Below, one piece after another: positions 1-7,144 of a stretch of 10,735 bases of DNA (position 1 is the first letter of the stretch; every line of letters starts with the position of its first letter). A model generated the notes under the pieces. That model was not told the origin of the DNA. It did not search any database and worked only from the letters and a program-made list of their open reading frames with translations. Origin of the DNA: QYQL01 sp041674265. GTDB lineage: Bacteria; Verrucomicrobiota; Verrucomicrobiia; Chthoniobacterales; Terrimicrobiaceae. The DNA lies in the NCBI GenBank assembly GCA_041674265.1, contig JBAYWC010000089.1, positions 1-10,735 on the forward strand, written 5' to 3'. Both the position numbers and the translations under genes were made by a program.

Positions 1-1
1 A

Positions 2-76
2 TGGCAGCGCGTACGGGATTCGAACCCGTGCACCAGCCTTGAGAGGGCTGTGTCCTAACCCCTAGACGAACGCGCC
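2..76 (-). tRNA. tRNA-Glu (anticodon CTC)
   Basis: The minus strand folds as a full cloverleaf. The 7-bp acceptor stem begins GGCGCGT and closes with ACGCGCT, with a G-U pair at the end. The D-arm region reads TTCGTCTAGGGG, as in other bacterial tRNA-Glu. The anticodon stem is CAGCC/GGCTG around the loop CTCTCAA, giving anticodon CTC. The T-arm is ACGGG-TTCGAAT-CCCGT. The discriminator is G and the CCA end is encoded (positions 4-2). It decodes GAG in translation. The gene is divergent from the glutaredoxin gene. Confidence 0.95.
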
Positions 77-90
77 AACAAAGAACATTC

Positions 91-118
91 ACAATATCAC
101 TTGGCGGGTTGCTGGCAA
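91..118 (-). promoter_or_regulatory. Probable sigma-70 promoter of tRNA-Glu
   Basis: On the minus strand a -35-like TTGCCA (118-113) and a -10-like TATTGT (96-91) are separated by 16 bases. Transcription would begin only a few bases before the tRNA 5' end at 76, which suits a short precursor leader. The boxes are seen; promoter function is inferred. Confidence 0.5.
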
Positions 119-135
119 GAGTGGAAAGTTGAAGC

Positions 136-369
136 ATGACGCTCTACATCAAACCCTGGTGCCCGTGGTGCATCGATGCTGTGAAATGGTTGAACAAGCG
201 CGGCATCGAATTCAAGTCGGTGGACGTGCTCTCGGATTCCCGGGCATACGAGCACATGCGGAAAATTTCCCACCAGTCACTCACTCCCACGCTGGAGATG
301 CCCGATGGCTCGGTGCTTGCGGATTTTGACATCCGGCAGATCGAGCGTTTTCTGGGGGAGAAGAAATGA
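136..369 (+). CDS. Glutaredoxin family protein (CPWC)
   Basis: This 77-residue protein has the glutaredoxin fold size and layout. A first beta strand leads into the redox motif C9-P-W-C12, and a cis-proline region TPT is at residues 50-52. A DGS turn and a C-terminal helix beginning near DFDIRQIERFL follow. Such proteins reduce disulfides or glutathione mixed disulfides in the cytoplasm using glutathione or thioredoxin reductase. The CPWC variant differs from the classic CPYC and makes the exact partner uncertain (GrxC-like or NrdH-like). A GGAAAG ribosome site (123-128) lies seven bases before the ATG. The stop codon overlaps the start of the next gene (ATGA), so the two are probably translated together. 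Confidence 0.85.
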   Translation: MTLYIKPWCPWCIDAVKWLNKRGIEFKSVDVLSDSRAYEHMRKISHQSLTPTLEMPDGSVLADFDIRQIERFLGEKK

Positions 370-770
370 TTTCCGGAGTTTTGATGGTTGTCGGGGCGGG
401 GGTGTTGTCCGCCGCACTGCGTTCGAGGACGGTCGACGGGAGGCTCCTGGTCACTTGGAATTACCCCTTTTCCTACGGATTGCATCAAATGCCGGACACG
501 GTTCTCAACCGGGCCTCCGGGGAAAAATCCATCCTGGAAATGATCCGGTTGCACCGGGCATTTCTGGAGCGGGAGGCGGGATCGGGGCTGCGCCCGATGG
601 ATGAAACCTTGCTGCGGAGCGAGATTCAGGAGGATCTCCGCGGGCAACTCGCCCACAATCTCGCCTGCGGGATTTTGAAAAAGGCGGGCGACTCGACAAT
701 CTGCTACACGGTTCGCGGAATGTTTTTCTTGTGGTTTCAGTTCCTGAGGGATTTTGTTCGCTTCCAGTAA
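366..770 (+). CDS. Hypothetical protein coupled to glutaredoxin
   Basis: I do not recognise this 134-residue protein. The start is the ATG inside the ATGA overlap with the glutaredoxin stop, and GGGGGAG (355-361) just upstream can act as a ribosome site. The first 20 or so residues are small and hydrophobic (GVLMVVGAGVLSAAL), which could be a membrane anchor or a buried strand. The middle is charged and probably helical (SILEMIRLHRAFLERE and LRSEIQEDLRGQLAHNL). The C-terminus has an aromatic, hydrophobic run (GMFFLWFQFL). Two cysteines (101 and 113) could interest a redox partner, given the neighbour. Its function is unknown; the coupling to a glutaredoxin is the only functional hint. Confidence 0.65.
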   Translation: MISGVLMVVGAGVLSAALRSRTVDGRLLVTWNYPFSYGLHQMPDTVLNRASGEKSILEMIRLHRAFLEREAGSGLRPMDETLLRSEIQEDLRGQLAHNLACGILKKAGDSTICYTVRGMFFLWFQFLRDFVRFQ

Positions 771-774
771 AGAA

Positions 775-847
775 CCCCGGAGCAAGCTCCGGGGCATTTC
801 AGAATATGATTTCACGACACGAAGAAAAGCCGAAGCAAGCTTCGGGG
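775..847. repeat. Two related palindromes with a GCAAGC core
   Basis: The first palindrome has 9-bp perfect arms, CCCCGGAGC (775-783) and GCTCCGGGG (786-794). The second has 7-bp perfect arms, CCGAAGC (830-836) and GCTTCGG (839-845), followed by GG. Both share the centre GCAAGC and a GGGG edge, so they look like two units of one repeat family, 35 bases apart. They lie between the unknown protein's stop and deoC. They could form a terminator-like RNA stem, but no T-run follows, so an extragenic repeat is at least as likely. Confidence 0.6.
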
Positions 848-858
848 TATCAGACCCA

Positions 859-1527
859 ATGGGAATGAACATTGCCCGGGCGATCGATCACACGCTTCTC
901 AAGGCCGACGCCACCCGATCGGACATCCTCCAACTTTGCGACGAGGCTCGGAAATTCGGGTTTTTCAGCGTCTGCGTCAACAGTTCGTGGGTTGCGGTTG
1001 CGGCGAACGCATTGAAGGGGTCGGATGTTCTGGTGGCCGCGGTGACGGGATTTCCGTTGGGGGCGATGGACAGCGGGGCAAAGGCATTTGAAACCCGCCG
1101 GGCGGTGGGTTGCGGCGCGGGTGAGATCGACACGGTCATCGCGGTCGGCCGCCTCAAGGCCGGGGAGGAGAGCCATGTGTTCGATGATCTTTGCGGGGTG
1201 GTCGAAGCCGCCGGTGCCGCGCGGGTCAAAGTGATTCTCGAAACGTGCCTGCTGACCCATGAGGAGAAGCTTTCCGCCTGCAGGATCGCATGCGGGGCCG
1301 GTGCCGCATTCGTCAAAACTTCCACCGGCTTCAGCACGGGGGGAGCCACCATCGAGGATGTCCGGCTCATGGCCGCGGCAGTGGCCGGCAAGGGGTTGGT
1401 GAAAGCCTCCGGTGGGATTCGCGACGCGGCCTCCGCGCTCGCCATGCTGGAAGCCGGGGCTTCCCGGCTCGGCACATCCAACGGAATTGCCATTGTGCGG
1501 GGATCGGCGGCGGCAGAGGGCTATTGA
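859..1527 (+). CDS. deoC: Deoxyribose-phosphate aldolase
   Basis: This is class I DERA, which cleaves 2-deoxy-D-ribose 5-phosphate to glyceraldehyde 3-phosphate and acetaldehyde in deoxynucleoside breakdown. The 222 residues match the short bacterial family. IDHTLLKADAT at the N-terminus is the usual beta-1 signature. Asp91 (GEIDTVI), the Schiff-base Lys153 (FVKTSTGF) and Lys182 (VKASGGIR) are all present. The end, GTSNGIAIVRG, matches the phosphate-binding loop. The reading frame stays open back to 754, but the extra residues come from the palindromes and look unlike protein. ATG 859 or 865 fits the family. No clear Shine-Dalgarno sequence precedes either. Confidence 0.93.
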   Translation: MGMNIARAIDHTLLKADATRSDILQLCDEARKFGFFSVCVNSSWVAVAANALKGSDVLVAAVTGFPLGAMDSGAKAFETRRAVGCGAGEIDTVIAVGRLKAGEESHVFDDLCGVVEAAGAARVKVILETCLLTHEEKLSACRIACGAGAAFVKTSTGFSTGGATIEDVRLMAAAVAGKGLVKASGGIRDAASALAMLEAGASRLGTSNGIAIVRGSAAAEGY

Positions 1528-1528
1528 G

Positions 1529-1546
1529 CCTCCCACCCCGGGGAGG
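1529..1546. terminator. Weak stem between convergent deoC and ABC gene
   Basis: CCTCCC (1529-1534) and GGGAGG (1541-1546) form a 6-bp GC stem with a 6-base loop in the 26-base gap between two convergent genes. No T-tract follows on either strand, so termination is only suggested by position. Confidence 0.25.
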
Positions 1547-1553
1547 GAAGTTC

Positions 1554-3353
1554 TCAGGCGTTGGTGTCGGGGTCGAGAAATTGGAGCGCAGCGAGGCGGC
1601 GGTAGGCGCCATCTTCCCTCGAGTAGAGTTCGTCGTGGGTTCCGGTTTCGACGATGCGGCCCTGTTCGATGACGTAAATTCTGTCAACCCGCCGGATGGT
1701 TGAAAGCCGGTGCGCAATGATGATGGCCGTCCGGTTTTTCAGGAGGACGACGAGGGCTTTTTGAATGAGCTGCTCGCTTTCGGAATCCAGGGAGCTAGTC
1801 GCCTCGTCCAGGATCAGGATCGCGGGGTCTTTCAGGAGCGCGCGGGCAATTGCGATGCGCTGCCTTTGCCCGCCGGAAAGCTTGATCCCACGGTCTCCGA
1901 CCACGGTTTTGTAGCCCTCCGGAAATCGTTCGATGAATTCGTGGCAGGCTGCCAGGCGCGATGCGGCAATCACTTCGCCGGAGGTGGCGCCGGGCTTGCC
2001 ATACCGGATATTCTCCTCGACCGTCCCGCCAAGGAGAAGGACTTCCTGCGGGACGATGGCAAGATTGGCGCGCAGGGCGGCGAGAGAAAAATCCCGGGCC
2101 GGGCGTCCGTCCACCAGGATGCGGCCGGTATCCGGCTCATAGAATCGCAAAAGGAGGGAAACGATGGTGGATTTCCCGGCCCCGCTTGCGCCAACCAGCG
2201 CGATGCTCTCTCCGGCTGCCGCCTCGAGGGACAGGTTTTGCAAAACCGGAATCTCTTTTCGCGAGGGATAGCGGAACGAGACATCGTCGAACCGGAAGGT
2301 TCCTTGAAACCGGGGGGGAGGCGTCGCCGGCTCCGCGACTTGCGCGTCGATCTCCGGGCTCTCCTGGAGCAGTTCGCGAACGCGTTCGGTGGCGCCGAGG
2401 GTTTTTTGGACCTGGCTTGCAACCTCGGCGAAGGAAGCGACGGATCCGCCCACGAACGTCGTGTAGAGGACGAAGCGGGTCAGCTCGCCAAACGTGAGTT
2501 GTCCGGCCAGCATCAGGTGGGCGCCAAACCAGAAAACCACCACAATCGATCCGAAGACCCCGAAGATGATGAAGGAGATCATCGATGCCCTCAGGCGCGC
2601 GGTACGGAGAATGACCCGGAGGAAGGAATCCAGATGTTGCGAGTAGCGGGCGAGTTCGGAGCGCTCGTTTCCGAACGCCTTGACATTCGCGATCCCCTGG
2701 AGCGATTCGTCGATCACGGTTCCCGCCTCCGCGAGCCGGTCCTGGGCTTCCCTCGCATGGCGCCGGATGTAGCGCCCGTACAGGACGGCGATCGCCACGA
2801 GCACCGGGAAAGTGGAAACCATGACACCGCTGAGTTTCATGGATGTCCAGGCGACCATGAAGATGCCGCCCGCCAGGAGAAGACTCTGTCGAAGGGCCTG
2901 CTGGATGGTCATCGTGAGGGTGTCCTGCAAAAGCGTCAGATCATTTGTGAGACGGCTCGAAAGCTCGCCGATTCTCCGATTTGCGAAGAAGGTCATGGGC
3001 ATGCCGATCAGGCGGGCAAATGTCTCGCGCCGGAGATCGGCGAGCGCGCTCTCCCCGCAGCGATAGAACCAGGATGTCGAAAAAAAGGAAAAAACCGCCT
3101 GTGCGGCGAGGGTGGAAAGAAGCAGGAGGGCTGTCTGGTTGATGGCCGATTCCGCGCCCTTCCTTGCTCCGTTCAAAGCCCCGTCCAGAAGCACGCCGGT
3201 CAGGTAGGGGAAACACAGTCCGAGGGAGGTCGAGGCGAGGAGAGCGACGATGGCCGCGCAGAGCGGGAGCCGGTAGGGCCGGATATACCGGAAGACGAAG
3301 GCCGCGTCGTCGGTCCTTTTTCGAAGGGAGGGGTGTTCTTGGGAGTCCTTCAT
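1554..3353 (-). CDS. ABC transporter, fused membrane and ATPase domains (MsbA-like exporter)
   Basis: This is a 599-residue half-transporter of the lipid/drug exporter type that would act as a homodimer in the inner membrane. Residues from about 25 to 310 form the six-helix membrane domain. Hydrophobic segments are seen near 30-50, 75-92, 150-170, 177-193 and 260-285. The ATPase part holds Walker A G388-ASGAGKST, Q-loop Gln436, signature L492-SGGQ, Walker B I512-LILDE and switch His548. The ATG at 3353 was chosen because the open frame beyond it (to 3632) lies in the glycosyltransferase gene and codes for unlikely sequence. It sits 73 bases downstream of that glycosyltransferase on the same strand, so the two are probably co-transcribed and may share a substrate. 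The substrate is not shown by the sequence. Confidence 0.9.
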   Translation of the reverse strand: MKDSQEHPSLRKRTDDAAFVFRYIRPYRLPLCAAIVALLASTSLGLCFPYLTGVLLDGALNGARKGAESAINQTALLLLSTLAAQAVFSFFSTSWFYRCGESALADLRRETFARLIGMPMTFFANRRIGELSSRLTNDLTLLQDTLTMTIQQALRQSLLLAGGIFMVAWTSMKLSGVMVSTFPVLVAIAVLYGRYIRRHAREAQDRLAEAGTVIDESLQGIANVKAFGNERSELARYSQHLDSFLRVILRTARLRASMISFIIFGVFGSIVVVFWFGAHLMLAGQLTFGELTRFVLYTTFVGGSVASFAEVASQVQKTLGATERVRELLQESPEIDAQVAEPATPPPRFQGTFRFDDVSFRYPSRKEIPVLQNLSLEAAAGESIALVGASGAGKSTIVSLLLRFYEPDTGRILVDGRPARDFSLAALRANLAIVPQEVLLLGGTVEENIRYGKPGATSGEVIAASRLAACHEFIERFPEGYKTVVGDRGIKLSGGQRQRIAIARALLKDPAILILDEATSSLDSESEQLIQKALVVLLKNRTAIIIAHRLSTIRRVDRIYVIEQGRIVETGTHDELYSREDGAYRRLAALQFLDPDTNA

Positions 3354-3426
3354 GGCATCGTTGCGGAGGCAGTGGATACCGGATGGGCCTCCGGCACAAG
3401 CTGGCAGGAGGGGAGAGGAAGCAAAT

Positions 3427-4677
3427 TCATATCGCCCGGGCGGCTTCCTCCAAGGCGTCGATTGTCGATTCCATGTCGTCGTCCGGCGTGATCTGCCCGG
3501 CGATTGCGCGGGCACGATCCTGCATTCCGCGATCCTGCAAAATGCGCCGCAACTTTCCGGCGAGCGAGCCGGAGGAGATCCCCTTGCGGGCCAGTGTGAG
3601 GGCCACGCCGAGCTTCCGGAGGCGCTCCGCATTATCGGGTTGGTCGTAGGCGAACGGAATCACAAGCGCGGGAACCCCGCTGCGCAGCGTCATGGCGCAA
3701 CTGCCGATCCCCCCGTGGTGGACGACAGCGGCGGCATGTGGAAACACCGATTCCAGCGGGGCATAGGCGAGCCCCAGCATGGTTTCCGGAAGCCGTGGGG
3801 GAGGGGGATTTTTTCCGAGCAGAAGGATGGCGCGCCGTCCGAGCGCGTCCGCGGCGCGCGCGGCGAGACCGTAAAAATCATCCGCAATCTGAACCATGGA
3901 CGATCCGAGGGTGAAGACGAGCGGCGGGGCCCCGGCCTCAAGAAATGCCCGGAGCGCGCCCCGGGACTCTTCCCCGGCTTCCTGTTCAAAGTAGGGAAAC
4001 CCGGTTTGCCGGACCTGCGGGGGCCAATCGTTTTGGGGAGCAGCGAAAAAATCCGGAAAGAGGGCGAGTGTCAGAAGCGGGGAATGTTTCCCTTCAAAGA
4101 CAGGGTTCTTTCCCGGAGAAAAACCGAGTTCCCGCCGGAAAGCGAAAAGTGGTTCCGCCCAGCGCGAGGTGAGACGGTTTCCAAATGCCAGCAGGAGCCG
4201 GTGAGGCAGTGTCCCCAAATGACGCAGGTGGTGGAATCCCGGCGCGGGCGCGAGCACGCACGGATCGAGAGCGGAGAGGAACGAACTCGGGGCCAGAACC
4301 GCGTTCACCCAGGGAATCCGGCATTTCGCGGCGACCAGCGGAGCCACATAGAGCAGTTCTCCGACGACCAGAAGATCCGTTTCCCGACAGGCCTCCGCAA
4401 GATCCGCATAGGTCTCGCGCACCGCGGGAAAAACCTCCTCGCGCAAAAGCCGTTCCGGGCCGCGTCCCGGATCGCTCAACCTGCGGACCTGACTGACAGC
4501 CGGTTCGAGGTCGGGACGGATCGGGAAGAACTTCAAGTCGAGCGACGTCACGTAGTCCCGGAACCCCTTCGAGGCGGCGATGACGACATCGTGCCCGCGT
4601 TTCTCCGCCGCGCGCGCCACGGAGAGAAGCGGATGCAGGTCACCGAGGGATCCGAGAGAGGCAAATGCGACACGCAT
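3427..4677 (-). CDS. Glycosyltransferase, GT1/UGT-MGT type
   Basis: This 416-residue GT-B fold enzyme would transfer a sugar from a nucleotide donor to a lipid, sterol or small-molecule acceptor. The N-terminal FASLGSLGDLHP loop (residues 5-16) is typical of the acceptor half. The C-terminal half has VFTLGSSM (254-261). It also carries the donor-binding motif V319-HHGGIGSCAMTLRSGVP, followed by PFAYDQPDNAERL (341-353), as in UDP-glucosyl, sterol-glucosyl and rhamnosyl transferases. There is no signal peptide, so it is probably cytosolic or membrane-peripheral. Start ATG 4677 lies in a 141-base divergent region facing thyA. No Shine-Dalgarno sequence precedes it. Donor and acceptor cannot be told from sequence alone. 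Confidence 0.88.
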   Translation of the reverse strand: MRVAFASLGSLGDLHPLLSVARAAEKRGHDVVIAASKGFRDYVTSLDLKFFPIRPDLEPAVSQVRRLSDPGRGPERLLREEVFPAVRETYADLAEACRETDLLVVGELLYVAPLVAAKCRIPWVNAVLAPSSFLSALDPCVLAPAPGFHHLRHLGTLPHRLLLAFGNRLTSRWAEPLFAFRRELGFSPGKNPVFEGKHSPLLTLALFPDFFAAPQNDWPPQVRQTGFPYFEQEAGEESRGALRAFLEAGAPPLVFTLGSSMVQIADDFYGLAARAADALGRRAILLLGKNPPPPRLPETMLGLAYAPLESVFPHAAAVVHHGGIGSCAMTLRSGVPALVIPFAYDQPDNAERLRKLGVALTLARKGISSGSLAGKLRRILQDRGMQDRARAIAGQITPDDDMESTIDALEEAARAI

Positions 4678-4755
4678 GAAGTGGTGAATTCTCTGCTCAA
4701 GGTCAGGATCGTGGCGAGCGTTTTCCGTCGTCCGCCCGCGCCCCGGACACTGGGA

Positions 4756-4782
4756 AATTCCGGCGGGCCTTTCCCCGGAATT
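4756..4782. promoter_or_regulatory. Inverted repeat in the divergent glycosyltransferase/thyA region
   Basis: Perfect 8-bp arms AATTCCGG (4756-4763) and CCGGAATT (4775-4782) are separated by 11 bases. It lies about 80 bases before the glycosyltransferase start and 36 before thyA. It could be an operator for a dimeric regulator or an RNA stem in a thyA leader. The repeat is seen; the role is inference. Confidence 0.4.
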
Positions 4783-4818
4783 GCCAAATGGGCTCCGGAC
4801 TCTCTAAGCTTCGCGCAC

Positions 4819-5613
4819 ATGCAGCAATATCAACGGCTCCTTCGTCTCGTTCTCGAGAAAGGAAAATCGAAATCCGATCGCACGGGTACGGGGACGTATT
4901 CGGTTTTCGGGGCGCAGGAACGGTTCGATCTGCGGGATGGGTTTCCATTGGTCACGACGAAAAAGTTGCACCTGCGTTCGATCATTCATGAATTGCTCTG
5001 GTTTCTCAAAGGCGAAACGAATGTCGCCTACCTGCGGGAAAACCGGGTGACGATTTGGGACGAGTGGGCGGATGAAGCGGGCAACCTCGGACGCGTCTAT
5101 GGCGCGCAGTGGCGGGACTGGCGGAAACCGGACGGTTCCTCGCTCGACCAGATCAGCGCGGTGGTGGCGCAGATCCGATCGAACCCGGACAGCCGGCGGC
5201 TGGTTGTTTGCGCATGGAATCCGGGAGAACTCGCCCTCATGGCCCTCGCGCCCTGTCACGCGCTGTTTCAATTTTACGTGCAGGACGGGGAGTTGAGCTG
5301 TCAGCTTTACCAGCGGAGCGCGGATCTTTTTCTCGGTGTCCCCTTCAACATCGCATCGTATGCCCTGCTCACCATGATGGTTGCCCAGGTGACCGGATTG
5401 AAGCCCGGGGAGCTTGTCCATACGTTCGGCGATCTTCATCTCTACACCAACCATCTGGAGCAGGCGCGCGAGCAACTGGCCCGCGACTGCCGCCCGCTCC
5501 CGCGCATGATCCTGAACCCATCGGTGAAAGCGCTCGAGGATTTCCGCTACGAGGACTTCACGCTCGAAGGCTACGACCCGCATCCGGCGATCAAGGCACC
5601 GATTTCGGTTTAA
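4819..5613 (+). CDS. thyA: Thymidylate synthase
   Basis: ThyA makes dTMP from dUMP using methylene-tetrahydrofolate, releasing dihydrofolate. Starting at ATG 4819 gives 264 residues, the same length as the E. coli enzyme, and the catalytic residues fall at the same numbers. These are Arg21 (DRTGTGT), Arg126 and Arg127, nucleophile Cys146 (APCHALFQFYV), Arg166 and Asp169 (YQRSADLFLGVPFN), Asn177, and His207 and Tyr209 (GDLHLY). The C-terminus ends PISV like the family. The frame is open far upstream, but that part is the antisense of the glycosyltransferase. It is followed 65 bases later by folA, which recycles the dihydrofolate it forms. The start has no evident Shine-Dalgarno sequence. Confidence 0.97.
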   Translation: MQQYQRLLRLVLEKGKSKSDRTGTGTYSVFGAQERFDLRDGFPLVTTKKLHLRSIIHELLWFLKGETNVAYLRENRVTIWDEWADEAGNLGRVYGAQWRDWRKPDGSSLDQISAVVAQIRSNPDSRRLVVCAWNPGELALMALAPCHALFQFYVQDGELSCQLYQRSADLFLGVPFNIASYALLTMMVAQVTGLKPGELVHTFGDLHLYTNHLEQAREQLARDCRPLPRMILNPSVKALEDFRYEDFTLEGYDPHPAIKAPISV

Positions 5614-5678
5614 AAACGAGTTTTCAGTATTAAGAATCAAGCAACCTCCGAAGCGATGCATTTCTTTCCGCTTTTCTC

Positions 5679-6209
5679 ATGATTGCCATTGCTGCCATGT
5701 CGCCGGAGCGGGTGATCGGGGTCGGGGGGAAGATCCCGTGGCACATTTCCGCGGATCTGAAATTTTTCAAGCGCACGACGCTGGGCCATGTGATCGTGAT
5801 GGGCAGGAAGACATTCGAGTCGCTGGGAAACCCACTCCCCGGACGGGAGAACTGGGTGCTTTCGCGGACGGCTTCCTTTGAGGGCGCGAGAGTTTTCCGG
5901 CATCCTTCGGAAATCATTCCTCCCGAAGACGGGCGTGAGGTGTTCGTGATCGGAGGCGCCGAACTTTACTCGGCCTTGCTTCCACGCTGCGATGAAATCC
6001 TGCTCACCCATGTGAACCGCCACGTCGAGGGCGACACGTGGTTCCCGGAGTTCGAGTCAGGCTTCACCGCTGGCGAACTGGTGGAAAAAGGAGAAGGCTA
6101 CGAGATCCGCAGATACCGGCGCAAAGCGGGTTTGCCCGACATGCCGGCTGAACCAAGTCGCACCTCTCCTCGCGTCGCATGGTGCTCCTCCTCCAGTCAG
6201 TGTTCTTGA
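5679..6209 (+). CDS. folA: Dihydrofolate reductase
   Basis: DHFR reduces dihydrofolate to tetrahydrofolate with NADPH, closing the cycle with the upstream ThyA. The start MIAIAAMSPERVIGVGGKIPWH is typical. The catalytic acid is Asp26 in SADLKFFKR. VIMGRKTFESLG and PLPGREN form the cofactor region, and FVIGGAELYSALL carries the Gly-Gly cis-peptide motif. The usual enzyme ends near YEIRRYRR (around residue 148). Here about 27 more residues (from AGLPDM to SSSSQCS) run on with serine- and proline-rich content unlike the fold. The old stop may have been lost, perhaps when the next gene arrived. The start has no Shine-Dalgarno sequence. Confidence 0.94.
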   Translation: MIAIAAMSPERVIGVGGKIPWHISADLKFFKRTTLGHVIVMGRKTFESLGNPLPGRENWVLSRTASFEGARVFRHPSEIIPPEDGREVFVIGGAELYSALLPRCDEILLTHVNRHVEGDTWFPEFESGFTAGELVEKGEGYEIRRYRRKAGLPDMPAEPSRTSPRVAWCSSSSQCS

Positions 6210-6242
6210 TCTGTATCCTGAGTTCGCCCGAATTGTCGCCGA

Positions 6243-7052
6243 GTGCTCCGCGAGTTCTGGTTTTTGGTGTCCATATTTCCAAGTGAAAACTCGGTCGGAT
6301 CGATGATCGTGCGGCGAATAGAACGGCTATTGCAGGGGCGGCTGCTGGGCAGGATGGAGGGTCTGGGCTTCCAGCTTCGTGCCGAAGCGAGGCTGACCAC
6401 CCTGACCAGCGACGTGGTGAACTCGAGCGCCATCGAAGGCGAACGACTTGATGCCGGGCAGGTGAGATCCTCGATTGCCTGGAGGCTTGGCATGGATTTT
6501 GCCGGCACAGCTTCGGCGGATCGAAATGTGGAGGGCGTTGTTGAAATGATGCTGGATGCAACCCAGCAATACTCGGAACCTCTGGCGGAAGAACGGTTGT
6601 TTGCCTGGCATGGGGCCCTCTTCCCCACAGGCCGGAGTGGGATGCGACCGATCACCGTTGGTGCATGGCGACCGGCGGAGGCAGGAGCCATGCAGGCGGT
6701 CTCTGAGCACGTTCATTTTGAAGCGTCATCGGCTGATCGATTGAAACACGAAATGGCCATGTTTTTGAAATGGTTTGAAACGCGAAGCGCTATGGATCCG
6801 GCTCCGGTGAACGAAAGGCGACGCCTCGCCATCAACCGACTCCTCGACGGTTTCGAGGGGAAGCTTTCGACATCGAAATACGCCAAGCTCACCAAATGCT
6901 CCGCTGACACCGCATTGCGCGACATAAAAGATCTGATCGACCGGAGAATCCTTGTGCGGGAGGCAAGCGGAGGACGCAGCACGAGCTACCGACTGAACGG
7001 CCTGGAGGATTTGGGCAGGATCATCGAAGGGGATTCAATAAAAGGGCCATAG
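6243..7052 (+). CDS. Fic-family (DUF4172-type) protein lacking the catalytic Fic core
   Basis: This 269-residue ORF (GTG start; ATG 6303 is an alternative) is clearly related to the DUF4172-Fic AMP-transferases. QGRLLGRMEGLGF (31-43) and DVVNSSAIEGERLD are seen, the latter holding the inhibitory pattern S61-x3-E65-G66. RNVEGVVEMMLDA, LFAWHGALFPTGRSGM (119-134), ITVGAWR and VHFEA follow. The protein then jumps at about residues 185-191 straight into the family's C-terminal part, NERRRLAINRLLDGFEGKL, with a winged-helix-like segment (TKCSADTALRDIKDLIDRRILV). The HPFxDGNGR motif and the helices around it are absent, so AMP transfer is not expected. The loop before VHFEA is also shortened. The frame is intact across the gap. 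It is probably a decaying gene, or possibly a non-catalytic regulator. The first 20 residues match nothing I recognise. Confidence 0.75.
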   Translation: MLREFWFLVSIFPSENSVGSMIVRRIERLLQGRLLGRMEGLGFQLRAEARLTTLTSDVVNSSAIEGERLDAGQVRSSIAWRLGMDFAGTASADRNVEGVVEMMLDATQQYSEPLAEERLFAWHGALFPTGRSGMRPITVGAWRPAEAGAMQAVSEHVHFEASSADRLKHEMAMFLKWFETRSAMDPAPVNERRRLAINRLLDGFEGKLSTSKYAKLTKCSADTALRDIKDLIDRRILVREASGGRSTSYRLNGLEDLGRIIEGDSIKGP

Positions 7053-7109
7053 AGGTTGGGGGAGGCCCAGCGGCTCCTGCTCGAACTGTCCCTTGCTGCC
7101 CGGCCCATG

Positions 7110-7144
7110 AAAAAGACTCCTGGGCGTTTCAGTCAGGTCTTTTC
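7110..7144. terminator. Possible bidirectional A/T-type hairpin
   Basis: AAAAAGAC (7110-7117) and GTCTTTTT (7137-7144) are perfect 8-bp arms around 19 bases, with further CCTG/CAGG pairing inside. It spans the stop of the minus-strand AraC gene and lies after the Fic gene, between convergent genes. The stem is A-T rich, so it is a weak candidate. Confidence 0.3.

Noticed and set aside
754..858. In-frame N-terminal extension of deoC
   Set aside because: The 35 extra codons are the translation of the two palindromes and have no place in the DERA fold.
1710..3491. 593-codon plus-strand ORF opposite the ABC gene
   Set aside because: It is a shadow of high-G+C coding sequence. The minus strand has all ABC motifs and this frame shows no domain.
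3354..3632. N-terminal extension of the ABC transporter
   Set aside because: It lies largely inside the glycosyltransferase gene in another frame and codes for serine-, proline- and arginine-rich sequence unlike an exporter N-terminus.
3352..4818. Long open frame upstream of thyA in the same frame
   Set aside because: It is the antisense of the glycosyltransferase gene. Starting at 4819 gives exact E. coli-like length and residue numbering.
6179..6286. A 36-aa ORF with a signal-peptide-like start (MVLLLQSVFLICIL)
   Set aside because: It overlaps both the folA tail and the Fic ORF, has no ribosome site and no recognisable family; probably chance.
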